Assembly (NCBI RefSeq): GCF_036242395.1
Contig: NZ_CP108458.1
Span: 310,001-374,000 of the forward strand
Origin: Kitasatospora sp. NBC_01266
GTDB lineage: Bacteria; Actinomycetota; Actinomycetes; Streptomycetales; Streptomycetaceae
Length of the DNA: 64,000 bases
Direction: 5' to 3'
In this document: positions 23,609-42,665 of the stretch, one piece after another
Position numbering within the stretch: position 1 is the first letter of the stretch
How the letters are laid out: each line of letters opens with the position of its first letter
Translations under genes and position numbers: made by a program
The notes under the pieces: generated by a model
Database searches by the model: none
What the model was told of the DNA's origin: nothing
The model's input: only the letters and a program-made list of their open reading frames with translations

Positions 23609-25200
23609 CCGGCACCGACCAGCAGCGGCCCACCGCTCAGCGTGCGCAGCAGCGCGGGTCGGTCGATCTTGCCGTTGGGGTTCAGCGGGAGCCGGTCGAG
23701 GTGCACGAAGCGGCGCGGCACCATGTGGACGGGGATCCGCTGCCGCAGCCAGGCCTTGGTGTCGGCGCGGGGCAGCGGCTCGCCGGTGTGGCAGGCCACC
23801 AGTTCGGCTCCGCCCGCCCCGGGGACGGTGAGCACCACCGCCTCGACCACGCCGGGGTGCCGCCGCAGGGCCGTCTCGATCTCGCCCGGCTCGACCCGGT
23901 AGCCGCGGACCTTCAACTGGTCGTCCATCCGCCCGAGGTGCACCAGCGTGCCGTGCTCCCAGCGCACCCGGTCACCGGTGCGGTAGTAGTGCTCCGGGGT
24001 CAGCGTGCCCTCCTCCTGCCGGACCTCGGCCGGGTCGGCGGTCGGCCGCAGGAAGCGGCCCCGGTCGTTGGCCGGATCGAGGTAGCCGTCGAACCGCTGG
24101 ACCCCGCGGACGCACAGCTCGCCCTCGGCCGCCTCGCGTCCCTGGTCGTCCAGGACCGCGAAGTCGAGGTGGTCGTGGACCAGTCCGATGGGCACCGAGT
24201 CGGTGGAGGTCCGCGGCCACTGCGCGGGGTCGGCGGGGAGCTGGTACGCGGTGCAGGCGATGGTCAGTTCGGTCGGCCCGTAGACGTTCGCGATGGCGCT
24301 GTTCGGCGCGACCGCGCGCCAGGCCTCGACGTGCCGGTAGGTCAGCTGCTCACCGCCGAACACGCTGTGGCGCAGCGAGGTCGCCAGTCCGGTCGGCAGA
24401 TTGCCGAGCGCCGCGCTGACCGAGATGAGCGAGGGGACCGACAGCCAGTGGGTGATGCCGCGCTCGACCACGTAGGCCACCGGGTTGAGCAGTTCGCCGC
24501 GCTGCGGGACGACCAGGGTGGCGCCCCCGCCCCAGGTGACGAAGAGGTCGTACACCGACGGGTCGAAGGTGAGGTCGAAGATCTGCGTGGTCCGGGCCCC
24601 GGGGGCGACCTCGAAGCGGTCGATGTGGTGCGCGATGAACGGGGAGACGTTGCGGTGCCGGATCGGTACGCCCTTGGGCCGGCCGGTCGAGCCGGAGGTG
24701 AACAGGACGTACGCGAGGTCGTCCGCACCCGTCCGGTACGGCGGCAGCGGGACCTCGGGCTCGGCGTCGGCCGGTTGTGCGGTGAGCTCCCGGTCGGTGA
24801 GCGCGAGCAGGGTGGGCCGGGGCCCGCCGTCCGTGGCCGGGTGGCACTCGGGCGCGTCGCTGACCAGGACGTCCGCGCGGGCCAGCGAGCACACCGCCTG
24901 GTTCCGGGCCGCGGGGTGCTCGGGGTTGAGCGGGGTCACCGCGGCACCGAGGCGCTGCGCCGCGAGGTAGCCCGCGTAGGCGACCAGGGTGCGGGAGGCG
25001 CGCAGGGCGACGCGTTCGGGTCGGGTGCCGTGGGCGGCCAGGATCCGCCCGGCCAGCCGGTCGGCGTGGCGGCTCAGCTCCTGGTAGCTGTAGCGGGCGT
25101 CGCCCACCTCCAGGGCCGGAGCGTGCGGACGGGCCGCCACGGAGCGGGCGAACCACTCGTACAGGGTCTCGGGGATCCGCGATGGCGTTGGGTCAGACAT
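23605..25200 (-). CDS. Stand-alone NRPS adenylation domain
   Basis: A 531-aa free-standing amino-acid adenylating enzyme. Core motifs are present: TSGSTGRPKG (A3), FDLTFDPSVYDLF (A4), NVYGPTELT (A5), YYRTGDRVRW (A7), RVEPGEIETAL (A8) and NPNGKIDR with the catalytic Lys (A10). There is no carrier domain, so it must load a carrier in trans. The T-E protein encoded two genes upstream has a carrier domain but no A domain and is the natural partner. It overlaps the thioesterase gene by 8 bp and the exporter gene by 4 bp. The expected pocket Asp is present (FDPSVY), consistent with an alpha-amino acid; I do not name the substrate. Confidence 0.85.
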   Translation of the reverse strand: MSDPTPSRIPETLYEWFARSVAARPHAPALEVGDARYSYQELSRHADRLAGRILAAHGTRPERVALRASRTLVAYAGYLAAQRLGAAVTPLNPEHPAARNQAVCSLARADVLVSDAPECHPATDGGPRPTLLALTDRELTAQPADAEPEVPLPPYRTGADDLAYVLFTSGSTGRPKGVPIRHRNVSPFIAHHIDRFEVAPGARTTQIFDLTFDPSVYDLFVTWGGGATLVVPQRGELLNPVAYVVERGITHWLSVPSLISVSAALGNLPTGLATSLRHSVFGGEQLTYRHVEAWRAVAPNSAIANVYGPTELTIACTAYQLPADPAQWPRTSTDSVPIGLVHDHLDFAVLDDQGREAAEGELCVRGVQRFDGYLDPANDRGRFLRPTADPAEVRQEEGTLTPEHYYRTGDRVRWEHGTLVHLGRMDDQLKVRGYRVEPGEIETALRRHPGVVEAVVLTVPGAGGAELVACHTGEPLPRADTKAWLRQRIPVHMVPRRFVHLDRLPLNPNGKIDRPALLRTLSGGPLLVGAG

Positions 25201-25933
25201 GGAGCACCTCGGCTCGGGGGGCGGCCAGCCGGCTCAGCTGGGCGGCCACGGGTTCGACATCGGTGTACAGGAAGTCATGGGCGCCCTCGAACGTCGCGAA
25301 CTCCGTGGCCGCACCGGTGTACCCGCGCCAGGCGCTCAGCGCCGCTCCGCTCGGCGCGGACGGGTCGGCGGCCGCGTTCCAGACCGACAGCGGGGTGGCG
25401 ATCGGCCGCACGGGCCGGGACCGGTAGGCGTCGACAGCCCGGTAGTCGGCGCGCCACGAGTCGATCAGGAAGCGCAGCAACGCGGGCTCGCCGGCCAGCC
25501 CCTGGGGCAGCGCGCCGCCGCTCACCCGGCGCAGCACCGACGCGTCGTCGAGCCAGTCGCCGGCGGGGGCCGGGAGGCGGTGCGGCGGAAGCTGGCCGGC
25601 CACCACCAGGGCGCGCACCACGCCGGGGGCCGACTCCTCCAGCCTGCGGACCAGTTCCAGCGCGATGTACGCGCCCAGGCTGTGCCCGAGGACCACCAGC
25701 GCGTCCGGGCAAGGGCCGTCGGCCAGCTGCCGCGCCAGCTCGGCGGCCCAGCCGGGGATCGCGTCCACCTCGCCGGCGGGGCCGGCGGCGACCGGCCGCC
25801 GGAGCGCGACGGCCGTCGGCACGTCGGTGAGCGCCGCGGTCAGCGGTCCGACCGTGCGGGCGGTGCCGCCGATGCCCGGAATCACCAGGACCGCGCTCCC
25901 CCGGGCCGGCAGCGGCGGGTGCAGCCGGATCAC
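25193..25933 (-). CDS. Type II thioesterase (alpha/beta hydrolase)
   Basis: A 246-aa free thioesterase. The nucleophile elbow is VVLGHSLGAYIALEL, and the catalytic His is probably in EGAHDFLY near the C-terminus. The opening AVLVIPGIGGTARTVGPL fits the oxyanion-loop region. The GTG start overlaps the T-E gene stop by 4 bp (GTGA) and its own 3' end overlaps the adenylation gene by 8 bp, so synthesis is coupled. Type II thioesterases edit NRPS lines by removing misprimed or stalled acyl groups from carriers. It may instead release the product, because neither large NRPS has a C-terminal TE and the only other TE in the operon is fused to a P450. Confidence 0.82.
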   Translation of the reverse strand: MIRLHPPLPARGSAVLVIPGIGGTARTVGPLTAALTDVPTAVALRRPVAAGPAGEVDAIPGWAAELARQLADGPCPDALVVLGHSLGAYIALELVRRLEESAPGVVRALVVAGQLPPHRLPAPAGDWLDDASVLRRVSGGALPQGLAGEPALLRFLIDSWRADYRAVDAYRSRPVRPIATPLSVWNAAADPSAPSGAALSAWRGYTGAATEFATFEGAHDFLYTDVEPVAAQLSRLAAPRAEVLHV

Positions 25934-27387
25934 CGGGCGTCTCCCCGCAGCGCGTCGGCCAGTTGCTCCAGCACCTCGCGGTAGGCGGCGGCCAACGCCT
26001 CGGCGCCGGCCCCGGCGGGCGCGGCCCCGTCGCAGGTGATGACGGTGACCAGCCGCGCGCCGTCGACCGCGGCGTGGACCTCGATCGGGTGGGAGAGGAA
26101 GTTGTCCGGGTACCGGTCCGCGCCGACCGCCTCGGTGGCGTCGGTGAACAGCTCCTCGGCCCGCTCGGTGAACCGGCCCAGGTAGTTGACCAGCACGGTG
26201 GGCACCACCGCGCCGGCGGCGTCGGCCCCGGCAGCGGCGAGCTCCCGGCCCGCCGCGGTGATCAGGGCGCGGGGGCCGGGTCGGCCCGGGGTGAGGACGA
26301 CGGTCCGCAACTGGGTGAACCAGCCGGTCGTGCGGCTGATGTCCAGCCCGGCGGGGGCGGTGTCCCGGCCGTGCCCTTCGACCTCGACGCCGACCTGCTC
26401 CAGGCCGTTGACCCGGGCGACGGCGCGGGCGACCGCGGCGACCAGCACCGCGTCCATCCCCACGCCCAGCTCGGACCGGACCCGGCCCAGCAGGGTCGCG
26501 GTCACCTGCTCGGACGCGCGCACGGTGACCGTGGCCGCGTCCGCGACCCGCGCGCCCCGGGCCGCCGGCGAAGTGGCCCTCGCGGCGGGCCCGGTGGCGC
26601 AGTGCCGGGCCCACACGCCGTACGGGCTGGTCGGCGCCGGGAGGTCGACCGGCTGCCCGAGTTCCAGCCGCCGGTAGCTCCTGGTCAGGTCGGCGCGCAG
26701 GATCCGCCAGGAGGCGCCGTCCACCGCCAGGTGGTGGGCGGTGACGAAGAGCCGGCGCCCGGCGTCGCCGAGTTCGAAGAGCGCGGCCCGCACCAGCGGG
26801 CCGTGGCCGGGATCGACCGAGCGCTGCAGGCGGGTGGTGTGCGCCAGCAGCTCCCGCTCCCGCGCGGCGGTGGGGCGGCCGGACAGGTCCAGGTGTTCGA
26901 GCATGACGCCGGTGCGCGCGGCGTAGCGCAGCCGGGCCTCGCCCGGGCCGTCGACCAGGCGCAGCCGGAAGGAGTCGTGGTGGTCCACGACGGCGGTCAG
27001 GGCCGCCGCCAGCAGCGCGGCGTCCAGGCCGTCCGCGTGCCACAGCGCCGACTGGGTGACGTGGCGCGGGTGCGGCTGCGCGGTGCACAGCCGGTGCTGG
27101 GCGGCGGTCAGCGGGAAGTCCTCCGGCGCGGCCTCGGCACTGCGGGCGAGTGGGGCACGGGTGATCCGGGCCGCGAGTTCGGCCACCGTCTGGTGCTCGA
27201 TCAGGTCGAGCGGGGTGAAGTCCAGCCCCTCCTCGCGGGCCAGCGCGACCGTCTCGATGATCAGCAGCGAGTCGCCGCCGAGTTCGAAGAAGTTGTCGGA
27301 CCTGGTGACGGGCACCCCGTCCAGGACCTCCGACCAGACCGCGGCCAACCGCTCCTCGACGGTGCCGGCGTTCAGGGTCACAGTCAT
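25930..27387 (-). CDS. NRPS T-E didomain (carrier plus epimerization)
   Basis: A 485-aa protein with a carrier domain (about 8-75, phosphopantetheine Ser 40 in ELGGDSLL) followed by a condensation-like domain. I call the latter an epimerization domain because it carries the E-type motifs: HHLAVDGASW, VEVEGHGRD, SRTTGWFT and VLVNYLGRF. It would convert the carrier-bound L-amino acid or peptide to the D form. It has no A domain, so loading should come from the free A protein two genes downstream, with the free C domain upstream supplying condensation. Together these would make a complete C-A-T-E module split over three genes. It is separated from the TE-P450 gene by 19 bp. Confidence 0.85.
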   Translation of the reverse strand: MTVTLNAGTVEERLAAVWSEVLDGVPVTRSDNFFELGGDSLLIIETVALAREEGLDFTPLDLIEHQTVAELAARITRAPLARSAEAAPEDFPLTAAQHRLCTAQPHPRHVTQSALWHADGLDAALLAAALTAVVDHHDSFRLRLVDGPGEARLRYAARTGVMLEHLDLSGRPTAARERELLAHTTRLQRSVDPGHGPLVRAALFELGDAGRRLFVTAHHLAVDGASWRILRADLTRSYRRLELGQPVDLPAPTSPYGVWARHCATGPAARATSPAARGARVADAATVTVRASEQVTATLLGRVRSELGVGMDAVLVAAVARAVARVNGLEQVGVEVEGHGRDTAPAGLDISRTTGWFTQLRTVVLTPGRPGPRALITAAGRELAAAGADAAGAVVPTVLVNYLGRFTERAEELFTDATEAVGADRYPDNFLSHPIEVHAAVDGARLVTVITCDGAAPAGAGAEALAAAYREVLEQLADALRGDAR

Positions 27388-27406
27388 GTCATCCCCTCCC
27401 GAGGAT

Positions 27407-29419
27407 TCAGCGGCCGACGAGCCGCACCGGCAGCTCGTCCAGGCCGAAGTTGATGATCGACTTGTTGTGCCGCGGGATCCCGGTCAGCTCCACGGTCCGC
27501 ACCTGGTCCCGCAGGGCCGTGAAGATGGCGGCCAGTTCGGCCTTCGCCAGGGCCGCGCCGAGGCAGAAGTGCGGCCCCCAGCCCAGGCCCAGGTGCCGGT
27601 TGGGCGACCGGTCCAGCAGCAGTTCCTCGGGGCGCTCGAACTGGGCCGGATCGTGGTTGGCCGCCCAGGTCCACACCACCACCTTCTCCCCCGCCCTGAT
27701 CTCGGCCGCGCCGAGCCGCACATCCCGGGCCGCGGTGCGCAGCACGTGCAGTCCCGAGGAGGTCCAGCGCAGCAACTCGTCCACCGCGTCCGCCGGTTCG
27801 ATCTCCCCGTCCCACAGGGCCCGCAGCTGGCGGGGGCTGCGCAGCAGTGCGAGCATGCCCAGCGCGGCGGTGTGCCGGACCGTCTGGACGCCGCCGACCA
27901 GGATGTTGTCCAGGTTCAGCACCACGTCCTCGATCGGCAGCAGGCTGCCGTCCGTCCGGTGCGTGGCCAGCACGCTGACCAAGTCGTCGGCCGGGCGCGC
28001 GCGGTGGGCGATGGTGTGCATGAACAGGTAGCGGATCAGCTCCTGGTGCCCCGCGCGGCGCTCCTGCGGGCCGGCGCTCAGGAAGGCGCGGTCGGAGAGC
28101 GCGACCACCTTGGCGCGGTCGGCTTCCGGGATGTCCAGCAGATCGCACATCACCGCGAGCGGTACCGGGGCGATCATGTCGACGAAGTTGACCTCGCCCC
28201 GGGCCAGCCCGGCCCGCACGGCCTGCCCGGCGATCTCGGCCAGCCGTGGCGTGTAGCCCGCGGTGTTGCGCGCGTTGAAGAACGGGGTCAGCGGGGTGCG
28301 GATGGTGCGGTGCACCGGCGGGTCGCTGAACGCCATCATCCGGCCGGAGCCGGCCGGCGCCGAGCCGTCCGGGGAGGTGCCCAGCAGCGAGCCGCCCAGC
28401 GAACTGAAGTTCTCGGCGTCACCGAGCACTTCGGCCGCGTGCTGGTAGGAGAGGACCGCCCAGGTGGGTCCGTCGCCCGCGACCGTCATCCGCCGAACGG
28501 GCGCGTCCTCGCGCAGCGCGTCGATCCGCGCCGCGACGTCCGGGCCCTCCCAGAACGTGGTGTCGGACAGGTCCAGGGCCGCGTCAGGCACTGGGGCCCG
28601 GTCCGCCGCGACGGCGGCGGGCCGGCGGGCGGGCGCGCTCGGCCCCACCGGCTGGACGGCGGTGGCGGCGACGGCGCGCAGCAGCTCGGCCGGGCCCGGG
28701 TCGGTGGGGACGGCGAGCAGGTGCCCGCCCTCGACCACGGTGGTGTCCACGCCGTGCTCGGCGACCTCCGCCCAGGCCGCCAGGTCCTGACCGCAGACCA
28801 GCGGATCACCGGCGCCGACCACCGCGTGCAGCCGCGTCCCGGACAGCGGGCCGGGGCGGTAGCGGTAGGTGCGGCAGAGCGCGAGGTCCGCGCCGGTGGT
28901 GGCCAGCGCCAGCGCCTCGAACTCGGCGTTCTGCGCGACGATCCGGTCGAACCCGGTGGCCGCCAGCAGCCCTGCCGCGTCCAGCCGCTCCGACAGCTCG
29001 CCCGCCCACCGCTGCGGCGCGTGGCAGGAGGCGGGGACCAGGAAGCGGGGGCGGTGGCCCGGCGGCAGGGCGCGGGCCACCTCGTAGCCGAGCAGGGCGC
29101 CGAAGCTCTGCCCGTAGAGCCCGAAGGTGATGCCCGGGTGGGTGTGCGGCAGCAGTGCCCGGACCACCTGGTCCACCAGCGCGTCGAAGTCCGCCGGCAG
29201 CGCCTCGCGCAGCCGGGCGCCGCGACCGGGCAGGCGCAGCGCCCACACCTCGGTGTCGGGTGCCAGGGCGCGGGCCAGTGGCGCGAACGCCGAGGCGTCG
29301 CCGCCGGCGTGCGGGAAGCAGAACAGCCGGACGGGCGCCGCGGGCCGCGGGGCCGGCAGCAGGAACCAGTCGTCCACCACGTGCGGCCGGTCCGGTCGGC
29401 TTTCCACCATCGTCGTCAT
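27407..29419 (-). CDS. Thioesterase-cytochrome P450 fusion
   Basis: A 670-aa fusion. Residues about 1-250 are a type-II-thioesterase-like hydrolase: FCFPHAGGDASAFAPLA, GLYGQSFGALLGYE with Ser near residue 104, and EGGHLLAVP as the His segment. Residues about 262-670 are a bacterial P450: I-helix ILVGGVQTVRHT near 507, ExxR as ELLRW near 550, and heme loop LGWGPHFCLG with Cys near 619. The usual acid before the I-helix Thr is Gln, and the first Phe of the heme loop is Leu. Reading is continuous with an Ala/Pro-rich linker and no stop between the domains. The start overlaps the free C gene by 4 bp. The P450 probably oxidises a carrier-bound residue, with the TE docked to the same carrier. Redox partners are not encoded nearby. 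Confidence 0.88.
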   Translation of the reverse strand: MTTMVESRPDRPHVVDDWFLLPAPRPAAPVRLFCFPHAGGDASAFAPLARALAPDTEVWALRLPGRGARLREALPADFDALVDQVVRALLPHTHPGITFGLYGQSFGALLGYEVARALPPGHRPRFLVPASCHAPQRWAGELSERLDAAGLLAATGFDRIVAQNAEFEALALATTGADLALCRTYRYRPGPLSGTRLHAVVGAGDPLVCGQDLAAWAEVAEHGVDTTVVEGGHLLAVPTDPGPAELLRAVAATAVQPVGPSAPARRPAAVAADRAPVPDAALDLSDTTFWEGPDVAARIDALREDAPVRRMTVAGDGPTWAVLSYQHAAEVLGDAENFSSLGGSLLGTSPDGSAPAGSGRMMAFSDPPVHRTIRTPLTPFFNARNTAGYTPRLAEIAGQAVRAGLARGEVNFVDMIAPVPLAVMCDLLDIPEADRAKVVALSDRAFLSAGPQERRAGHQELIRYLFMHTIAHRARPADDLVSVLATHRTDGSLLPIEDVVLNLDNILVGGVQTVRHTAALGMLALLRSPRQLRALWDGEIEPADAVDELLRWTSSGLHVLRTAARDVRLGAAEIRAGEKVVVWTWAANHDPAQFERPEELLLDRSPNRHLGLGWGPHFCLGAALAKAELAAIFTALRDQVRTVELTGIPRHNKSIINFGLDELPVRLVGR

Positions 29420-30930
29420 CGTGATCCGTCCCGCCGTGACCCGTCGTGGGCCGTGGTCAGGGGCCGGCCGCCGTCGAGCAGCGGGCCCAGGGGGGTGTCC
29501 GGGTGGTCGCAGAGCGCGGCCAGCAGGTCGAGGTAGTCGTCTCGGACCTGCTCGGCGGTGCGTTCCCGGTAGCGCCGGGTGTCGTAGGTGAGGCAGCCTT
29601 CGATCGTCTCGGGGCCCCGCCGGCGCAGGTCGAGTTCGAGGTCGAAGCGGGCGCCGTCGTCGTGCAGGATGCGGCACTCCTCGGCGGCCAGGCCGTACCA
29701 GTCGTCGGCCTCGCCGCCCACCGTGGCGTCGTCGACCAGTTGGAACGCCACCTGGGCGAGTGGCGGACGGCCCGCGCCGCGGCGGATGCCGAGGGTCTTG
29801 ACGATCCGGTCGAAGGGCAGCAGGTCGTGGTCGAGTGCGGCGGCGATGGTGGTGTGGGCCGTGCGCACCGTCTCGGCGAAGGTCGACTCCGCGCGCAGCT
29901 CGCTGCGCAGCGGCAGCAGGTTGACGAAGTAGCCGACCACCTCGTCCAGTTCGGGGAACGGGCGGCCGCAGCTGGGCGCGCCCACCACCAGGTCGGTGCG
30001 CCCGGTGGCGCGGGCCAGCCAGAGGGTGAAGGCCGCGTGGCAGACGGCGAACGGGCTGCTGGCCTGGCGGGCGGCCAGCACCCGCACGCCGCGCACGGTG
30101 GCGGCCGGCAGGTCGAAGTGGAGCGAGCGGCCGCCCCGTCCGCCGTCCGCCTGGGCCGTCTCCCGGTCCGGCGGCGGGGTGGACTCCTGCGGTGCCTGCG
30201 CCAGGGTGCGCCGCCAGTGGTCGAGCGCGGCCGCGTAGCGCGCCGACGAGCTCAGCCCGCTCTGCTGCCAGGCGGCGAAGTCGGCGTACTGGTACCGGAG
30301 TTCCGGCAGGTAGGCGGGCGCTGCGGCGGCCTGGGCCGAGTAGAGCGCAGCCAGGTCGCGCAGGATGATCCGCATCGACCAGCCGTCGACCACGAGGTGG
30401 TGCAGGGTCAGCACCAGCGCGTGGTCGTCCGGTGCGAACCGGAGCAGTCGGGCCCTGACCAGCGGGCCGCCGGCCAGGTCGAACGGCACCGCCAGGTCAG
30501 CCTGCGCCGCCTGCTGGATCCGCGCCTCGCGCAGCTGCGGCGGGCAGCCGCCGAGGTCGGCGGCCACCAGGGTGGCCGGGCCGGCGCCGGGCGGGTGCAG
30601 CAGGCCCTGCGGGCGCCCGCGCCGCCCGGCGCGGATGTTCATCCGCAGCACCGGGTGCCGTCGGATCAGGGCGGCCAGCGCCCGTTCCAGGGCGGTGGTG
30701 TGCAGCGGGCCGCGCAGCCGCAGCGCGGTGCACACGTGGTAGGTGGTGGCCTCGGGCCACAGCTGCTGGAGGAACCAGAGCTGCCGCTGGCCTTCGGTGA
30801 GCGGGACCTCGCCGTCCTGGCCGGTGCCCTGCGGGAGCGGACTGGCCGGTGCGGCGGCCGGGTCGACCAGGGCGGCCAGCAGCTCGCGCATCACGTCGTC
30901 CGGGGCGGCCTGCGGTCGGGCGGCGGTCAC
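29416..30930 (-). CDS. Stand-alone NRPS condensation domain
   Basis: A 504-aa free condensation domain. Motifs: [14 protein letters not shown] (C1), [13 protein letters not shown] with the catalytic His (C3), and [29 protein letters not shown] (C5). It has a roughly 40-residue N-terminal extension and a basic Arg/Asp/Ser C-terminal tail that could be docking segments. It overlaps both neighbours by 4 bp. In operon order it follows A-T and precedes T-E, so I infer it joins the chain on the A-T carrier to the residue on the T-E carrier. Confidence 0.87.
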   Translation of the reverse strand: MTAARPQAAPDDVMRELLAALVDPAAAPASPLPQGTGQDGEVPLTEGQRQLWFLQQLWPEATTYHVCTALRLRGPLHTTALERALAALIRRHPVLRMNIRAGRRGRPQGLLHPPGAGPATLVAADLGGCPPQLREARIQQAAQADLAVPFDLAGGPLVRARLLRFAPDDHALVLTLHHLVVDGWSMRIILRDLAALYSAQAAAAPAYLPELRYQYADFAAWQQSGLSSSARYAAALDHWRRTLAQAPQESTPPPDRETAQADGGRGGRSLHFDLPAATVRGVRVLAARQASSPFAVCHAAFTLWLARATGRTDLVVGAPSCGRPFPELDEVVGYFVNLLPLRSELRAESTFAETVRTAHTTIAAALDHDLLPFDRIVKTLGIRRGAGRPPLAQVAFQLVDDATVGGEADDWYGLAAEECRILHDDGARFDLELDLRRRGPETIEGCLTYDTRRYRERTAEQVRDDYLDLLAALCDHPDTPLGPLLDGGRPLTTAHDGSRRDGSR

Positions 30931-32783
30931 GGCGCCAGCCTGCGCAGCAACTGCGGCAGGTCGGGCTGGACCGCCGCCCGGTCCAGTTCGGCCCGCACCC
31001 CCGCCGTGAACTCCGCCAGGTCGGCGGCGGCGAGCAGGCTGCCGAGGCTCACCTGCACGCCCAGCGCGGCCCGCAGCACATGCACCAGCCGCACCGCGAG
31101 CAGTGAATGCCCGCCCAGGGTCAGGAAGTTGTCACTCGGCGCCACCTGTCCGACGCCGAGCAGCCGGGCCCAGGTCAGGCCGATGAGCCGCTCCAGCGGG
31201 TCGGCGTCCTGGTTCTCCGGCGACCGGTCCGTCGGCCGGTCCGCGGTGGGGTCCGGCGCCGGCAGCGCCCGGCGGTCGATCTTCCCGTTGGCGGTCATCG
31301 GGAGGGCGGGCAGCACGGTGACGGTGGCCGGGACCAGGTACTCGGGCAGCCTCGCCCGCAGTTGCTCCCGGATCCCGTCCGGGTCGGGGGTGGCGCCGTC
31401 GGCGGCCGTGAGGTAGGCGGCCAGCCGCTTGTCCCCCGGCGCCGGCTCGTGCACGGTCACCGCGCAGGTGGCCACCGAGCCGAGCGCGGCCAGCGCGGCC
31501 TCGATCTCGCCCAGCTCGATCCGGTAGCCCCGGATCTTCACCTGGCCGTCCCGCCGCCCGACGAACTCCAGCCTGCCGTCCGGCAGTCGGCGCACCAGGT
31601 CGCCGCTGCGGTACATCCGCGCACCCGGTTCGGTGCTGAACGGGTCGGGCAGGAACTTCTGCGCCGTCAGGCCGGCCCGGTTCAGGTAGCCGTGGCCCAG
31701 CGCCGGGCCGGCGACGTACAGTTCGCCGGTCTCTCCGTCCGGGGTCGGCCGCAGCCGCTCGTCCAGCACGTGGACGATCCGGTCGCCGACCGGCCGCCCG
31801 ATCGGCAGGACGTCCCCGGCCAGGTCGGCGGGCCGCAGCGGCTGCACGGTGGTGAACACCGTCGCCTCGGACGGGCCGTAGCAGTGCACCAGTTCGGTGT
31901 CCGGGTAGCGGCGCGCGACCTGCCGGGTGTACTCGACGGACGCGCTCTCGCCGCCGAAGAGCAGGTAGCGCGGGGCCGTGGCCGGGCCGCCCTGGGTGAG
32001 GGCCAGCAGGTTGAAGGCGGCCGTGGTGAGGAAGAGCACGCTGGCGCCGTGCTCGGCCGCGGTGTGGGCGGTGGCGATCGGGTCGGTGTTGCCGTGGCCG
32101 GGGATCAGCACCCGGCCGCCGGAGAGCAGCGCCGGGTACAGGTCCAGGATGTGCCCGTCCCAGGAGAGCGCCGCGTGCAGCACCGCCGTGGCCCCGGGGC
32201 CCCAGTAGGCGTACCGCTCCCCGGCGAAGAACCCCGGCACCGCGCGGTGCGGCACCAGTGTGCCCTTCGGCGTGCCCGTGGAGCCCGAGGTGTACGGCAC
32301 GTACACCACGTCCTCGGCGGACAGCGCCAGCCCCGGGTTCCGGGTCGGGTTGCGGGTCAGCTCAGGGTCCGCCAGGTCGAGCACCCGCACCCCCGACCGG
32401 GGCGCCGCCGCCGGATCCGCGCTGACCACGGCCACCGGCGCCGCGTCCCGCACGAAGTGCGCCAACCGCTCGGCCGGCACCCCCGGCTCCAGCGGCAGAT
32501 ACGCCGCCCCCGCCTTCAGCACCCCCAGCATCGCCGCGACGCACTCGAGCGACCGCGCCAGGTGCAGTCCCACCCGGTCGCCCACGCCCACCCCGTGACC
32601 CCGCAACCACCAGGCCACCTGGTTCGCCCGGTCGTTCAACTCCTGGTACGACCAGTGCGGCCCGCCCGCCTGGACCAGCGCGACGGCCTGCGGACATGCC
32701 CGCACCCGCTCCTCGAAGAGCTCGACGACCGTCCCCGTACCGCCCAGGACCGTGCCGGGCTCGATCTGAAGTCCGCTGGTCAT
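30927..32783 (-). CDS. NRPS A-T didomain
   Basis: A 618-aa protein with an adenylation domain (about 15-530) and a carrier domain (about 535-600). Motifs: [11 protein letters not shown] near residue 168, [11 protein letters not shown] (A4, with the pocket Asp), [11 protein letters not shown] (A5), [23 protein letters not shown] and [10 protein letters not shown] with the catalytic Lys. The phosphopantetheine Ser lies in LGGHSLL near 559. Its first half closely matches the second A domain of the 37636-42609 NRPS, including the VPYTSGSTG and [17 protein letters not shown] segments. That suggests recent duplication and related substrates. The likely partner for condensation is the terminal C domain of the preceding NRPS. 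MbtH is encoded just upstream with a 4-bp overlap. Confidence 0.9.
   Translation of the reverse strand: MTSGLQIEPGTVLGGTGTVVELFEERVRACPQAVALVQAGGPHWSYQELNDRANQVAWWLRGHGVGVGDRVGLHLARSLECVAAMLGVLKAGAAYLPLEPGVPAERLAHFVRDAAPVAVVSADPAAAPRSGVRVLDLADPELTRNPTRNPGLALSAEDVVYVPYTSGSTGTPKGTLVPHRAVPGFFAGERYAYWGPGATAVLHAALSWDGHILDLYPALLSGGRVLIPGHGNTDPIATAHTAAEHGASVLFLTTAAFNLLALTQGGPATAPRYLLFGGESASVEYTRQVARRYPDTELVHCYGPSEATVFTTVQPLRPADLAGDVLPIGRPVGDRIVHVLDERLRPTPDGETGELYVAGPALGHGYLNRAGLTAQKFLPDPFSTEPGARMYRSGDLVRRLPDGRLEFVGRRDGQVKIRGYRIELGEIEAALAALGSVATCAVTVHEPAPGDKRLAAYLTAADGATPDPDGIREQLRARLPEYLVPATVTVLPALPMTANGKIDRRALPAPDPTADRPTDRSPENQDADPLERLIGLTWARLLGVGQVAPSDNFLTLGGHSLLAVRLVHVLRAALGVQVSLGSLLAAADLAEFTAGVRAELDRAAVQPDLPQLLRRLAP
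32224..32732 (-). repeat. A-domain duplication, copy 1 (see 38873-39381)
   Basis: This 509-bp segment encodes the A1-A3 part of the A-T protein. It lines up with 38873-39381 with equal length between identical anchor sequences. Long identical stretches occur, for example around the [12 protein letters not shown] and [15 protein letters not shown] codons. It could recombine with its partner about 6.6 kb away. Confidence 0.6.
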
Positions 32784-32998
32784 CGCACGGACTCCTCGGC
32801 ACGCCGCCGGGCGATCGAGTCGCGCAGGCTCTTCGGGCGGATGTCCGACCAGACCTGCTCGACCCGGGCCAGGCAGTCCGCCTCGCTGCCGCTGGTCCCC
32901 TCGGCCCGCCAGCCGAGCGGGAGTTCCAGGCCGGCCGGCCAGAGCGAGTACTGCTCCTCCTCGTTGACCACGACGGCGAACTCGGTGAAAGCGTCCAT
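32780..32998 (-). CDS. MbtH-like protein
   Basis: A 72-aa MbtH family protein: [17 protein letters not shown], then [11 protein letters not shown] and [12 protein letters not shown], with the conserved NxExQxSLWP and W...D.RP features. MbtH proteins bind adenylation domains and are needed for solubility or activity of many of them. A GAGGAG ribosome binding site lies upstream in a 60-bp gap after the C-A-T-C gene. The gene overlaps the A-T gene by 4 bp (ATGA). It may serve several of the five A domains in this cluster. Confidence 0.93.
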   Translation of the reverse strand: MDAFTEFAVVVNEEEQYSLWPAGLELPLGWRAEGTSGSEADCLARVEQVWSDIRPKSLRDSIARRRAEESVR

Positions 32999-33016
32999 GG
33001 CGACTTCTCCTCTGCT

Positions 33017-33045
33017 GATACTTCGTCAGTTACTGGAATTCACAA
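33017..33045 (-). promoter_or_regulatory. Weak promoter candidate before the MbtH gene
   Basis: On the minus strand TTGTGA (33040-33045) is followed by a 17-bp spacer and AGTATC (33017-33022), inside a locally AT-rich 60-bp gap. It would allow internal transcription of the MbtH-to-exporter half of the operon. The -10 match is poor, so this is tentative. Confidence 0.25.
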
Positions 33046-33058
33046 GGGGTTGGGGTGT

Positions 33059-37609
<4,551 letters not shown>

Positions 37610-37635
37610 GATCACTCCAATTCTGTGGGCCGGCC

Positions 37636-42609
<4,974 letters not shown>

Positions 42610-42665
42610 GCCCGCAAGCCAACCGCGCCCGGCCACCCGGCAAGGGCAGTGCGCGAGGCAGGAGA

